This document shows positions 24,577 through 33,076 of a stretch of 64,000 nt of DNA, piece by piece. The notes beneath the pieces were generated by a model. That model was not told the DNA's origin. It saw only the letters and a list, made by a program, of their open reading frames with translations, and searched no databases. Source of the stretch: Clostridia bacterium (lineage in GTDB: Bacteria; Bacillota; Clostridia; Christensenellales; DTU072); the NCBI GenBank assembly GCA_017403145.1, contig JAFQOO010000009.1, forward strand, positions 90,890 to 154,889, written 5' to 3'. Position numbers and translations under genes: made by a program. Each line of letters opens with the position of its first letter. Position 1 is the stretch's first letter.

Positions 24577-25155
24577 CTAATAATATCTTGAAACGTAATC
24601 AAATGGTTCGCCTAGTATAAAATATATTGGTAGATATATTATTACTCCTAGTGCAACAATGCCAAAAACGATTGTGAACACAGCATTTGCTTTGTTGATG
24701 ATTTCATCTTTTAGCTTTGGGCGAAGAAGGGCATATATCCCAATGCCCAAAAAGCCACCAAGAACGTTGACCATCAAATCAACGATATCGAACCAGCCGA
24801 AGCCGGTTAGTAATTGTATTGTTTCAAAAAGCATCGATACGAGGGTAACAATTGGGAAAGCATATCTTTTTTTGACCATAAAAGGTAGGTAAAAGCCAAG
24901 TGGCATAAATGCAATCACGTTTAGTATCATATCGAGGGATACGTATTGATAATAGGAATGTGAAAATGGTACTATCCCGCGTTCAAAACGATAGGATATC
25001 GGTTTTTGAATATAGTCGTAAATAAAAATTTCGGGAATAGTTGCCTTGAAAATTACCACCCATATCAGTAGCACCAAGTAGATTATAAAAGTGGAATAAA
25101 TAAGTGGCATATAAAGGCTTTGCCAATCAATATTTTTTAACGATATCCTCTTCAT
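24577..25155 (-). CDS. VanZ-like membrane protein
   Basis: A 192-residue protein with about five hydrophobic segments. The block DMILNVIAFMPLGFYLPF followed by ETIQLLTGFGWFDIVDLMVN and LGGFLGIGIYALL is the VanZ-family core. VanZ proteins have been linked to low-level teicoplanin resistance and to envelope homeostasis, but most family members are uncharacterised, and no glycopeptide-resistance genes are near. It lies 8 bases downstream of the hemolysin-III gene on the same strand, so both are probably in one transcript. Confidence 0.83.
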   Translation of the reverse strand: MKRISLKNIDWQSLYMPLIYSTFIIYLVLLIWVVIFKATIPEIFIYDYIQKPISYRFERGIVPFSHSYYQYVSLDMILNVIAFMPLGFYLPFMVKKRYAFPIVTLVSMLFETIQLLTGFGWFDIVDLMVNVLGGFLGIGIYALLRPKLKDEIINKANAVFTIVFGIVALGVIIYLPIYFILGEPFDYVSRYY

Positions 25156-25163
25156 ATGTAAGC

Positions 25164-25838
25164 TTAGTGCATACTAAATAGCAAAACTGTGCCCACCATC
25201 ATCAAGATAGGTCCTATCAACGTTGCGAAGTGGAAAACGGTGTGTATGTACTTTCTTTTTATGGTATATAGAGCAAGTCCGGCTACACAAAAAATAAATC
25301 CGATAAGGAAAAATAGGTTTATCTCTAGAGTGGCTAACGGAGAATTTATGTTTACAATATATAGTATAAGCAGTATACCGCCAATTATAGCGTCGATTAC
25401 AACCCCAACCACCTTGAAGCGCATCAAGTCGTAAACGCAAAGGAAAGCGTTGATTATAGCGAGGGTAAAGCAAATACCGATGCCGATATAATTTATTAGA
25501 TAATCACTAAAAAGAAGGGCAAAAGGCACACCGCAAGCGGTAACCAAGAAGGCGATATTAGCGTGGTCTATCCGCCTAGCCATACTCTTTTTAGCCTTAT
25601 CGGTAAGCGCGTGATAAACACCGGAAGTGGTATAAACTTGCATTGCAGGAATACAGAGTAGGAGGGCGGTAAAAATTTCCTTTATGGAACTCGCAACGAC
25701 CAAAAGATAAATCATAAAAGCAAGAGCAATAGGCGCACCTATGCCGTGAGTTATAGCATTCCACAATTCCTCGTTAGGAGTATAGTAGCGTAGTCCGTAT
25801 TTTTCGTATTCTAATTTTAGAGCTTTTTCATCAACCAT
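25164..25838 (-). CDS. Hemolysin III / PAQR-family membrane protein
   Basis: A 224-residue protein with seven hydrophobic segments. The family residues are NAITHGIGAP near the N-terminus, a conserved His in SGVYHAL, RRIDHANI and a terminal HTVFHFATLIGPI. PAQR/HlyIII proteins are seven-helix proteins with a metal-binding His site; bacterial roles are poorly defined and a hydrolase activity on lipids has been proposed. I use the ATG at 25838 (MVDEKALK), which follows AAGGGA; the ATG at 25853 has no SD. VanZ follows directly. Confidence 0.87.
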   Translation of the reverse strand: MVDEKALKLEYEKYGLRYYTPNEELWNAITHGIGAPIALAFMIYLLVVASSIKEIFTALLLCIPAMQVYTTSGVYHALTDKAKKSMARRIDHANIAFLVTACGVPFALLFSDYLINYIGIGICFTLAIINAFLCVYDLMRFKVVGVVIDAIIGGILLILYIVNINSPLATLEINLFFLIGFIFCVAGLALYTIKRKYIHTVFHFATLIGPILMMVGTVLLFSMH

Positions 25839-25984
25839 ATAGAATCCCTTCATTATTTAATATTCTACACCTAGAGTTATAAATTGTAAATATTAGCATA
25901 CGAAATATTTGTAATATTTTTCGTATCCCTTTTAAGGTACGCGTCGGTTGATAAAATGTTGATAATATAATGGAGGAAACAACA

Positions 25985-26416
25985 ATGAGTTTATGTGACG
26001 AATACAATTTTGATTTATCAAAAGTAAATGCTTTAGCAAATAGTTGGTCTACAATGGCAATTGCTCTTAAGTATAAGAATAGGTTTGATTTTGAGGAGTT
26101 TGTAGCTCTATTTCAAAAGACCTATCCAATAATAACATTTTATTCAACGTGTCTTTTTGTGGAGAGAGGGATGATAAAATTACTTGATAGAATGCGCGAT
26201 TTTTATGAAAATGATTATGGCGCGGAACTATTACCTTCCGTTTGTAAACTTGTGGTAAGACTAATGATTTTGGATGCTTTTATGGACAAAAGCCCACTGG
26301 AAGAAGAGAGAAAGTCATGCACAATATATTACAAGCATAAATCATATGATTTTGATTTTACTAATATTAAAGAAAGCATATTAGGATATATTAAAGCACC
26401 TTTAGAGGATGAATAA
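25985..26416 (+). CDS. Hypothetical protein, 143 residues
   Basis: I do not recognise this family. It starts at the ATG at 25985 (MSLCDEYNFDLSKVNAL), behind GGAGG; an ATG at 25970 lies within the SD and the TATAAT-like sequence. It looks soluble and largely helical, with no signal peptide; aromatic and acidic residues are frequent and three or four Cys are scattered (LCDEY, STCLF, SVCKL, KSCTIYY). The last base pair of its stop codon overlaps the ATG of the 69-residue DNA-binding-like protein (ATAATGA), so the two are translated together. Confidence 0.6.
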   Translation: MSLCDEYNFDLSKVNALANSWSTMAIALKYKNRFDFEEFVALFQKTYPIITFYSTCLFVERGMIKLLDRMRDFYENDYGAELLPSVCKLVVRLMILDAFMDKSPLEEERKSCTIYYKHKSYDFDFTNIKESILGYIKAPLEDE

Positions 26417-26625
26417 TGAATAAATTTTTAGAAATAGCAATTAAAGAAGGCGTATCGCCCGCCCTAATACAAGCAAAATACGGCATTGGTTACGTTAAAT
26501 CAAAAGAGGTGGTACGCACACTAAAATATATGGGGATTATATCACGCGAACCTTTTGACGATACTCACTATGCACTTCTTGACAAAGATAATTTTATTGG
26601 CGCAATAGAAGAATTAATCAAATAA
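26416..26625 (+). CDS. Small FtsK-gamma-like winged-helix protein
   Basis: A 69-residue protein whose core, VSPALIQAKYGIGYVKSKEV followed by VRTLKYMGIISREPF, resembles the gamma (winged-helix) domain that lets FtsK/SpoIIIE read DNA sequence (pattern S-x-LQRRFRIGYNRA-x-LIDxLExxGI). Here it stands alone with no ATPase. It overlaps the preceding unknown gene by one base and is followed by a strong two-way terminator. It may bind DNA as part of a small regulatory pair; this is inferred from the fold likeness only. Confidence 0.6.
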   Translation: MNKFLEIAIKEGVSPALIQAKYGIGYVKSKEVVRTLKYMGIISREPFDDTHYALLDKDNFIGAIEELIK

Positions 26626-26647
26626 AAGCCCATTTGGGCTTTTATTT
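26620..26647. terminator. Bidirectional terminator
   Basis: A perfect 13-bp stem (26620-26632 with 26635-26647; core AAAGCCCA/TGGGCTTT) separates two converging genes; it contains the stop codons of both. Confidence 0.85.
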
Positions 26648-27460
26648 GTTGATTATATCTTTAATTTTATTGGCTATAGCATTAAAGACAATATTTTTTC
26701 TAGATTTTCTAGCATTTGGATGATTAATCCATATGACTTTTTGCGAAATATTGTTGCAGTAGGAAGTAATATTAACTGCCAGTTTGTTTTCTTCGGATCC
26801 AATGTTTTCATAATCTATTATGATTGGTTTCTCATAATTAGGAATGGTAATATTTAGGGCGTTAGAAATAGAATCATAATAATTGCCACCTAGGAATATA
26901 AGAACGTCGGGCTTAACTATTTCTATTTCTTCTAATAAAAGAGATTTTTCCTTTGCATTAACGTGGAATTGCAAGTTTTGACCACTATTATTAAGAGCGT
27001 AGGTTTCTCGTTTATTTTCTTTGTTTAAATATACTCCGTGAATTTTATCAAGATTGTTCCAGCACACATTATAGGTTTTGGCTAACTCTCTAAACAAGCA
27101 CCAAAAACGACTACCATTGCCACGTAATTTTTTTTCTGGAAAAGCGTCGTAGTATTTTTTGTATTTTTCACGATTTTCTTCTTTAAATATTTGTTTCTCA
27201 AAATATGTTAATGCAAACTCTTGTATGATATCGTATTCATTTTCATGATTATCAAACCAATAACTCGCCGCCTCTTCGCCAACAATCATAATGGTTTTTT
27301 CTTTGGTTGTTGAAAATTCTTTTTCAGAAAGCCCAAAACAAAAGGGTGAAGAATATTTTTTATAGTCAGTTAGTTCGGGGTATTGACTAATAATATATTC
27401 ATACCAGGTTTTTGTATTTTCTCTCAATTGTGCATTAATTTTTGCAACATCTCTTTCCAT
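26642..27460 (-). CDS. Uracil-DNA-glycosylase-like protein (tentative)
   Basis: A 272-residue soluble protein. Three features resemble the UDG superfamily: an N-terminal strand with TIMIVGEEAASYWF (compare GEAPG motif A), a central strand VLIFLGGNYYDSI, and a C-terminal WINHPNARKSRK in the place of the HP(S)P loop. The order and spacing fit, but the motifs are divergent and the active site is not certain. SD GAGGAGG precedes the ATG at 27460. The WYL regulator ends within the SD region, so the pair is co-expressed. WYL regulators often sit in defence or DNA-repair loci, and this could be one. Alternative: a plain hypothetical. Confidence 0.45.
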   Translation of the reverse strand: MERDVAKINAQLRENTKTWYEYIISQYPELTDYKKYSSPFCFGLSEKEFSTTKEKTIMIVGEEAASYWFDNHENEYDIIQEFALTYFEKQIFKEENREKYKKYYDAFPEKKLRGNGSRFWCLFRELAKTYNVCWNNLDKIHGVYLNKENKRETYALNNSGQNLQFHVNAKEKSLLLEEIEIVKPDVLIFLGGNYYDSISNALNITIPNYEKPIIIDYENIGSEENKLAVNITSYCNNISQKVIWINHPNARKSRKNIVFNAIANKIKDIINK

Positions 27461-27461
27461 A

Positions 27462-28508
27462 TTATTCCTCCTCATAGTTTTTAACGGATTGTAGTAGTTC
27501 TTCTTTGATTTCGTCTACCAGGTTTTTGGGGCTAATAACTTTTACGTAGGGTCCATATTGTCTTGCCCATAGCTTCATTGCCTTAAGATTGACTTTGGTT
27601 TCAACCCGTATTTCGTCTTTTTGGGTTTTATCAGAGGAAATCCTAATATCTTTACCAAACCAATCTATCAAGTCGTTCATAAGGTGCTTTTTTGCTATGA
27701 ACACTACACGCTCACTTTTACCGCTAAACATATAAAGATGCTCTGCCATGTGTTCGGGTAGGCGTAATCCTTGCTCCCATCCGAGTACCTTGTTTTGTGG
27801 TTTGCGAGGCTGTGGTTTCAATACTATATCTTTAATACGATCAAGGCGGAAATGAGCAACGTCATCATGTTTATCTACGTTTGCTATCAAGTAATACTTG
27901 CCGTTAGTTGCAACCATTTGATAGGGGTTAACAAGATATTTTTTTGGAGTACCGTCATTATTGAGTCTTGGACGTTGTTTTTTATCGGTGTCATAAGTGC
28001 AATACGAAAACTCAACCTGTTTTTTTTGCTCAATTGCCTCGTCAAGTACTTCTATTGAGTACAATAGGTCGGCATTTTGAGATGTATTGCTAGGAAGATT
28101 AATAACGTGCTTAACTTTGTTTTTAAAATATACGTTAGAAAGTCCTTGCAATTTTTCAATGAGCTTTTTGCATTGGTTGGTGGGTAACTGGCTGGAAAAC
28201 AGTAGGCTATCTATGATTAAACGAAGTTCAGAGTCGGTAAAATCGCCTTCCAAATACCAATTGGTTTGGACCAGTTCTTCCTCACCCCACTTATTAATAC
28301 GCGCACATTCGTCATTTTCAATATTATAACCAAGAGAAATTAGGTTGTCTAGGTTCCGCCGTATTGCCTTTCTATCAACGACAACCTCATAATCCTTTTC
28401 TAAGCGTGCTTTAATATCACTCACTTTCATGGGGTGATAAGCATCGGAGTATTTTTTGAGTATTTCTAGAATTTGTAGAATAAGTAGGTTTTTGGGTTTG
28501 TCGTTCAT
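27462..28508 (-). CDS. WYL-domain transcriptional regulator
   Basis: A 348-residue protein. Residues about 1-70 form a helix-turn-helix DNA-binding domain (HPMKVSDIKARLEKDYEVVV, RKAIRRNLDNLISLGY). Residues about 150-250 hold the WYL fold (QVEFSYCTYDTDKKQR, YLVNPYQMVATNGKYYLIA, HFRLDRIKDIV), followed by the C-terminal extension (WCX-like). WYL regulators sense nucleic acids or nucleotides in the few studied cases. It begins the two-gene unit with the UDG-like protein. A second, separate WYL protein lies at 33077. Confidence 0.88.
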   Translation of the reverse strand: MNDKPKNLLILQILEILKKYSDAYHPMKVSDIKARLEKDYEVVVDRKAIRRNLDNLISLGYNIENDECARINKWGEEELVQTNWYLEGDFTDSELRLIIDSLLFSSQLPTNQCKKLIEKLQGLSNVYFKNKVKHVINLPSNTSQNADLLYSIEVLDEAIEQKKQVEFSYCTYDTDKKQRPRLNNDGTPKKYLVNPYQMVATNGKYYLIANVDKHDDVAHFRLDRIKDIVLKPQPRKPQNKVLGWEQGLRLPEHMAEHLYMFSGKSERVVFIAKKHLMNDLIDWFGKDIRISSDKTQKDEIRVETKVNLKAMKLWARQYGPYVKVISPKNLVDEIKEELLQSVKNYEEE

Positions 28509-28625
28509 ATTGCCCTCCTAATGGTATTATAACATTTGCAATAATAAATTACAATAATGTATGCGACATTTATGGTACATAAGCAGCATTATGATTTAAT
28601 TATTAAATTATAAGGAGTGCTAAAA

Positions 28626-29825
28626 ATGAAGAAAACGTCAATTTTAGATTTGGATCGTTATGAAATAAAAGATGGCATTATTAGCAAAAGGGTAATGAAT
28701 GGTCACGTAAACCTTTTAAAACACGTTAAATGGATTTCAGACTACTGTTTTTACCGAGACGGTATAAATCAAAAAATAACTCTTAATGATGGTCTTGAAA
28801 AAATTGGAGCATTTGCTTTTACGGGTGGTTTTAGTGGTGATACTATACGTTTACCTAGCACGTTAAAAGAAATCGGCAAAGGGGCATTTAATGAATGTCC
28901 TAATCTTAAGTATATGCGAGTACCCGCGGGAGTAAAACGAATTAGTGAAATGTGCTTTAATTTTTGTTACGAATTAGAGTGGGTTGATGTTAAAGAAGGT
29001 GTTGAAGAAATAGGCGACTATGCCTTTACGTTTTGTAAAAAGTTGAGATATATAAAGTTGCCGAGAAGTATAAAGAAAATAGGCTTTTGCATCTTGTGGG
29101 GTGCCTATAATTATGTAAAACTGTTATACTCAGGAAGCAAAAAAGAATTTGAGAAAATAGAATGGGCGGAAAAGGAGAAATTCAAAGATAAAGTATTGTT
29201 TAATGATGACTCAGATTTAGAATGGGATGGGGAAGAAATCGCGCAAACGATAGAAGATTATACTATTGACTACAACTGGACCGAGAGAAAAGATTTGGTG
29301 TGTGATAGTAGTGGCATTTATCGCGAATCCAGAGCGAGATATATAACCATTCCGGAGGGAGTAAAAGAGATAGGGGAATGTTGTTTTGACAGAGAAATTT
29401 TTGTAGGAGTAGAATTACCAAATAGTCTGGAAAGTATAGGGAAATTTGGCTTTTATGAATATAAGGGAAGAGAGATAATACTACCTAATGGGTTAAAATT
29501 AATAGACAACTCGGCATTTTCAGAAAGCGAACTTGAAGAAATAGAAATACCTGGTAGTGTAAAAAAAATATGCGGTAGTGCTTTTAGTGGGTCAAAAAAA
29601 CTTAAAAAAGTAACGTTGAACGAGGGGATAGAAACAATAGGAGTATTTGCTTTCAGTAGATGTGATTCACTAGATAGTATAACATTGCCAGAGAGTGTAA
29701 TAGATGTACAGTTAGGGGCATTTGATAAGTGTATAAAATTAAAAGAAATCATTGTGAAAGGGCAAGATAAACAAAACCTAAAGGGATACTTAAAAAGTCG
29801 ATATGAAAAAATAAAAATAATTTAG
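28626..29825 (+). CDS. BspA-like leucine-rich-repeat protein
   Basis: A 399-residue protein made of LRR_5 (BspA/treponemal) repeats, for example LEKIGAFAFTGG, LKEIGKGAFNECPNLKYM, VEEIGDYAFTFCKKLRYI, LKLIDNSAFSES and IETIGVFAFSRCDSLDSI. It has no signal peptide or anchor, so it may be cytoplasmic. Role unknown; such repeats mediate binding. The ATG at 28626 is preceded by AAGGAG at 28612-28617; a GTG within the SD is not the start. Codon use differs from neighbours: it contains GATGTT, TATGTA and GATGTA, pairs almost absent elsewhere in the window, and is more A-rich, suggesting recent acquisition. Confidence 0.8.
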   Translation: MKKTSILDLDRYEIKDGIISKRVMNGHVNLLKHVKWISDYCFYRDGINQKITLNDGLEKIGAFAFTGGFSGDTIRLPSTLKEIGKGAFNECPNLKYMRVPAGVKRISEMCFNFCYELEWVDVKEGVEEIGDYAFTFCKKLRYIKLPRSIKKIGFCILWGAYNYVKLLYSGSKKEFEKIEWAEKEKFKDKVLFNDDSDLEWDGEEIAQTIEDYTIDYNWTERKDLVCDSSGIYRESRARYITIPEGVKEIGECCFDREIFVGVELPNSLESIGKFGFYEYKGREIILPNGLKLIDNSAFSESELEEIEIPGSVKKICGSAFSGSKKLKKVTLNEGIETIGVFAFSRCDSLDSITLPESVIDVQLGAFDKCIKLKEIIVKGQDKQNLKGYLKSRYEKIKII

Positions 29826-29843
29826 AATTTTTTATAAAATCTA

Positions 29844-29886
29844 TTGACAAACTTTCAAAGCTATGATTTAATAGTAATAGTTACTA
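29844..29886 (+). promoter_or_regulatory. Promoter and inverted-repeat operator of the Fur-family gene
   Basis: TTGACA (29844-29849), 17-bp spacer, TTTAAT (29867-29872). Overlapping the end of the -10 box is a perfect inverted repeat, TAGTAA-TAG-TTACTA (29872-29886), well placed for autorepression by the Fur/PerR-like product. Confidence 0.7.
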
Positions 29887-29914
29887 ATAGCAATAATAAA
29901 AAGGAGGTCTAGAG

Positions 29915-30301
29915 ATGAGAAATACAGTTCAAAGAGATACCGTTTTAAAAGTAGTAGAAGCATCTTGCGACCATCCTAGTGCCGAAACTATTTATACTCG
30001 CTGTAGAGAAATTATGCCGGAAATTAGCTTGGGAACCGTATATAGGAACTTGAAAGTTTTGGTAGAACTTGGTAAAATAAGAGAGGTATCCATACTAAAT
30101 GCCGGTGATAGGTACGATAAAACAATTGGACTACACGCACACTTTCGTTGTAAAAAGTGCGGAGCAGTCCTAGACGTTCCCGCTAAAGACTTGGATGCGC
30201 TAGAAAAGAACGTGGAAAGTATAACAGGCTATCAAGTAGAGGGTACCGAAATTCTTTTTGTAGGATTGTGTGATAGGTGTAAAAATGAGTGCGCTATTTA
30301 A
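29915..30301 (+). CDS. Fur-family regulator, PerR-like
   Basis: A 128-residue winged-helix regulator. The DNA-binding half contains [30 protein letters not shown], split by the usual recognition helix, and the C-terminal half [15 protein letters not shown] with a second CDRCKNEC, forming the structural Cys4 zinc site. Metal-sensing His/Asp residues (GLHAHF, DRYDK) are in place. PerR rather than Fur is suggested by the short N-terminus and by the adjacent peroxide-detoxifying rubrerythrin fusion. SD AAGGAGG is strong. Its stop codon overlaps the next ATG, so sensor and defence protein are one unit. Confidence 0.88.
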   Translation: MRNTVQRDTVLKVVEASCDHPSAETIYTRCREIMPEISLGTVYRNLKVLVELGKIREVSILNAGDRYDKTIGLHAHFRCKKCGAVLDVPAKDLDALEKNVESITGYQVEGTEILFVGLCDRCKNECAI

Positions 30302-31454
30302 AATTACTTACGGATTATATTTAGTAGCTGTCAAAGGCGACAAGCATACGGGATGTATTTGTAATACCCTTATGCAACAGTCCAACGATAGAGTGAGTAT
30401 AGCTCTTAACAAAAGTAATTATACCCACGAAATACTAAAAACTACTAAAAAAGCAACGATAAGCATATTATCTATGGACGTGGATGCAGAGCTAATAAAA
30501 AGGTTCGGAATGCAGTCCGGCAGAGTGGTCGATAAGTTCGACGGTATAGAAGCAGAAGAATGTGAAAACGGTTGTTTGGTAATCAAAGATGGGTTATGCG
30601 GATACCTAGAGCTAGAAATAGTTGACGAAATCGATTTAGGCTCACATACCGAATTTATAGCAAAAGTGCTAAAAGAAAAAGCCTATGAAAGCGAACCAAT
30701 AACCTATGCTTATTATCGCAATCATCTACGCAATAAAGCCAGCGAGGGCTACGAGTGCATAATATGCGGACACGTTAGAAGTACACCCCCGAAAAAAGGT
30801 GAAATATGTCCCATTTGCAAACACGTGGACGTTTATAAAAAGGTCAATAATGCAGAGAAATCTGCACCGCTAAATACAAATAAAAATATCGAAAGTAAAG
30901 GAGACAAAACTATGGCAAAATATGTATGTAACGTATGTGGTTATACTCACGAAGGCGATTCCGCTCCCGAAAGATGCCCTCTCTGCAAGGCACCCGCTGA
31001 AAAGTTCACCAAGCAAGATGGAGAAATGACTTGGGCAGCTGAACACGTTATCGGTATCGCAAAAGGCGCAAGAGAAGATATCATTATGGATTTACGCGCT
31101 AACTTTGAAGGCGAATGTACCGAAGTTGGTATGTATCTAGCAATGGCTAGAGTAGCACATCGTGAAGGCTATCCCGAAATCGGTCTATACTATGAAAAGG
31201 CAGCTTGGGAAGAAGCAGAACACGCAGCAAAATTTGCTGAGCTTCTTGGCGAAGTAGTAACCGATTCCACCAAGAAAAATCTTGAACTCCGCGTTGATGC
31301 AGAAAATGGTGCAACCGCCGGTAAATTCGATTTAGCAAAACGCGCAAAAGAGCTTAACCTTGACGCTATCCACGATACCGTACACGAAATGGCACGCGAC
31401 GAGGCTCGCCATGGTAAAGCATTTGCAGGTCTTCTAAAGAGATACTTCAAATAA
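30285..31454 (+). CDS. Flavin reductase-rubredoxin-rubrerythrin fusion
   Basis: A 389-residue redox protein. Residues 1-150 are a flavin-reductase domain as in high-molecular-weight rubredoxin. About 155-190 is a rubredoxin-like site (CIICGHV ... CPICKH). After a 20-residue linker, residues 210-250 hold a second rubredoxin-like knuckle (CNVCGYT ... CPLCKAP), and 255-389 a ferritin-like di-iron domain ([28 protein letters not shown]). The whole could carry electrons from NAD(P)H to a peroxide-reducing site in one chain. The last 180 residues begin with Met210 behind a strong internal SD (30897-30903), so a separate rubrerythrin is probably also made. The ATG at 30285 overlaps the upstream regulator gene. 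Confidence 0.88.
   Translation: MSALFKITYGLYLVAVKGDKHTGCICNTLMQQSNDRVSIALNKSNYTHEILKTTKKATISILSMDVDAELIKRFGMQSGRVVDKFDGIEAEECENGCLVIKDGLCGYLELEIVDEIDLGSHTEFIAKVLKEKAYESEPITYAYYRNHLRNKASEGYECIICGHVRSTPPKKGEICPICKHVDVYKKVNNAEKSAPLNTNKNIESKGDKTMAKYVCNVCGYTHEGDSAPERCPLCKAPAEKFTKQDGEMTWAAEHVIGIAKGAREDIIMDLRANFEGECTEVGMYLAMARVAHREGYPEIGLYYEKAAWEEAEHAAKFAELLGEVVTDSTKKNLELRVDAENGATAGKFDLAKRAKELNLDAIHDTVHEMARDEARHGKAFAGLLKRYFK
30897..30914 (+). promoter_or_regulatory. Internal ribosome-binding site and start (Met210 of the fusion)
   Basis: AAAGGAG at 30897-30903 lies 8 bases before an in-frame ATG at 30912 that begins M-A-K-Y-V-C, the standard N-terminus of a free rubrerythrin of the NADH-peroxidase type. 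It is in frame with the upstream domains without a stop codon. Confidence 0.75.
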
Positions 31455-31484
31455 AAGCTTGATATAAAATTGATTTTTGTAGCG

Positions 31485-31518
31485 AAAGAGTATTGCTTGA
31501 ATGAGCAATACTCTTTTT
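31485..31518 (+). terminator. Terminator after the rubrerythrin fusion
   Basis: AAAGAGTATTGCT (31485-31497) pairs with AGCAATACTCTTT (31504-31516), loop TGAATG, then T residues. Confidence 0.85.
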
Positions 31519-31537
31519 ATATCTAACTTAATCACTC

Positions 31538-31570
31538 TTGACAAAACGCGCGTGCAAGTAGTAATATAAT
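31538..31570 (+). promoter_or_regulatory. Predicted aroB promoter with CG-rich spacer
   Basis: TTGACA (31538-31543) is followed by a spacer containing CGCGCG (31547-31552) and by overlapping -10 candidates TAATAT (18-bp spacer) and TATAAT (31565-31570, 21-bp spacer). Confidence 0.65.
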
Positions 31571-31611
31571 CTAAAAGATAAACTAAGTACTATTATATGC
31601 GGAATACTAAA

Positions 31612-32652
31612 ATGAAAACTATTAAAGTAAACACAGGCAGACCTTATGAGGTACTCATTGGTGAAAATATACTTCCCAATGTGGGCGAGCTAGTTAAAAA
31701 GGTTATAAAAGCCGAACGTCTTTTGATTGTAACCGACGATATCGTTAACTCTTTATACACCGGTATCGTCGCCGAGTCCCTTGCTAAGAGCGGATATCAA
31801 GTAGAAATTTTTGTTATCGAAAACGGTGAACAAAGCAAATGCCTTTCCGTGTATGGCGCGATACTAGATTTTCTTGCCGATAGTGGATACACGAGAAAGG
31901 ATGCTATTATAGCCCTCGGTGGCGGTGTAGTTGGCGACCTTGCAGGATTTGTTGCAGCAACCTACTTGCGTGGTATCGAATTTGTGCAAATACCCACTAC
32001 CCTCCTTGCGCAAATAGATAGTAGTGTTGGAGGAAAAACCGCTATTGACCTAGAGGCAGGTAAAAACTTGGTAGGTGCATTTTGGCAACCAAGCTTAGTT
32101 ATAGCAGACGTTTTAACTTTGAACACGTTACCTTGCAAAGAAATAGAAAACGGACTTGGTGAGTTGATAAAGTATGCTTGTCTGATTGGTGGGGAAGCCT
32201 ATGAATTGGTCGCCAAAGGTTATCAAAAGGATACCCTAAGAGCTGTTGAACTATCGGTAGCATATAAGCGCGATATAGTGGAAGCCGATGAACGCGAGGG
32301 TGGAGTTAGAAGACTACTTAACTTGGGACACACGGTTGCACACGGTATAGAAAAGTTATCATCCTACACCTTTACACACGGTAAAGCGGTAGCTTGTGGT
32401 ATAATGGCAATAGCAAACGCAGAGCATAGAAAGGGTACTCTTTCTAGCGAAGATTACTATAAAATAAAGGAGCTTTACGCTACCTACAATTTGGATTATT
32501 CTTTGCCATATTCCATAAAGGATATTTGTGAAGTAGCAAAGGTTGATAAAAAGGCGGAAGCAAAGGACATCAACCTTGTGGTAATAAAGGGTATTGGCAA
32601 TTGTACCATAGAAAAAATGGAGCTTTCAAAACTAAAGGAGTATTTAAAATGA
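31612..32652 (+). CDS. aroB: 3-dehydroquinate synthase
   Basis: A 346-residue NAD- and metal-dependent enzyme of the shikimate pathway, converting DAHP to 3-dehydroquinate. Family blocks are ENGEQSKCLSVYG, ALGGGVVGDLAGFVAATYLRG, PTTLLAQIDSSVGGKTAID, GKNLVGAFWQP, GLGELIKYA, RRLLNLGHTVAHGIE (metal-binding His) and FTHGKAVACG. I use the ATG at 31612; an ATG at 31597 would fuse five extra residues. The SD is weak. The gene heads a second aro locus apart from the attenuated operon and supplies the step missing there. It overlaps aroQ by ATGA. Confidence 0.95.
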   Translation: MKTIKVNTGRPYEVLIGENILPNVGELVKKVIKAERLLIVTDDIVNSLYTGIVAESLAKSGYQVEIFVIENGEQSKCLSVYGAILDFLADSGYTRKDAIIALGGGVVGDLAGFVAATYLRGIEFVQIPTTLLAQIDSSVGGKTAIDLEAGKNLVGAFWQPSLVIADVLTLNTLPCKEIENGLGELIKYACLIGGEAYELVAKGYQKDTLRAVELSVAYKRDIVEADEREGGVRRLLNLGHTVAHGIEKLSSYTFTHGKAVACGIMAIANAEHRKGTLSSEDYYKIKELYATYNLDYSLPYSIKDICEVAKVDKKAEAKDINLVVIKGIGNCTIEKMELSKLKEYLK

Positions 32653-33074
32653 AAAAGATACTTGTTATAAACGGCCCTAATCTAAATATGCTTGGTATTC
32701 GCGAACCTATGATTTATGGTAAGCGCGACTATGAAGACCTATATGAGTTTATTTCTACAAGGGCTAAAGAATTGGAACTCAAAGTTCGCATAGAGCAAAG
32801 CAATCACGAAGGTGAAATCATAACTTGGATACAAGAAGCATATGGCGAATACGATGGAATAATCATAAACGCAGGCGGATATACGCACACCTCGGTTGCT
32901 ATTTTAGATGCTCTTAAAGCTGTTGGTATTCCCACGGTCGAGGTGCATTTGAGCGATATAAATTCTCGTGATGAATTTAGAAGATTTTCCTATATTTCCC
33001 TTGTTGCTAAAAAGGTTATTGCCGGCAAGGGCTTTTTAGGGTACAGCGAAGCTCTAGAATATTTTGCAGATTGA
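32649..33074 (+). CDS. aroQ: 3-dehydroquinate dehydratase, type II
   Basis: A 141-residue type II dehydroquinase. It has INGPNLNMLGIREP at the N-terminus, the catalytic Tyr region (IYGKRDYEDL), NHEGEIITWIQEA, INAGGYTHTSVAI, VHLSDINSRDEFRRFS and GFLGYSEAL. The reaction is 3-dehydroquinate to 3-dehydroshikimate. The ATG at 32649 overlaps the aroB stop codon, with AAGGAG upstream inside aroB. It completes the route between AroB and the AroEK fusion in the other locus. Confidence 0.96.
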   Translation: MKKILVINGPNLNMLGIREPMIYGKRDYEDLYEFISTRAKELELKVRIEQSNHEGEIITWIQEAYGEYDGIIINAGGYTHTSVAILDALKAVGIPTVEVHLSDINSRDEFRRFSYISLVAKKVIAGKGFLGYSEALEYFAD

Positions 33075-33076
33075 TA

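Noticed and set aside
24577..25155. Glycopeptide-resistance gene cluster
   Set aside because: VanZ-like protein alone, with none of vanH/A/X or a regulator nearby.
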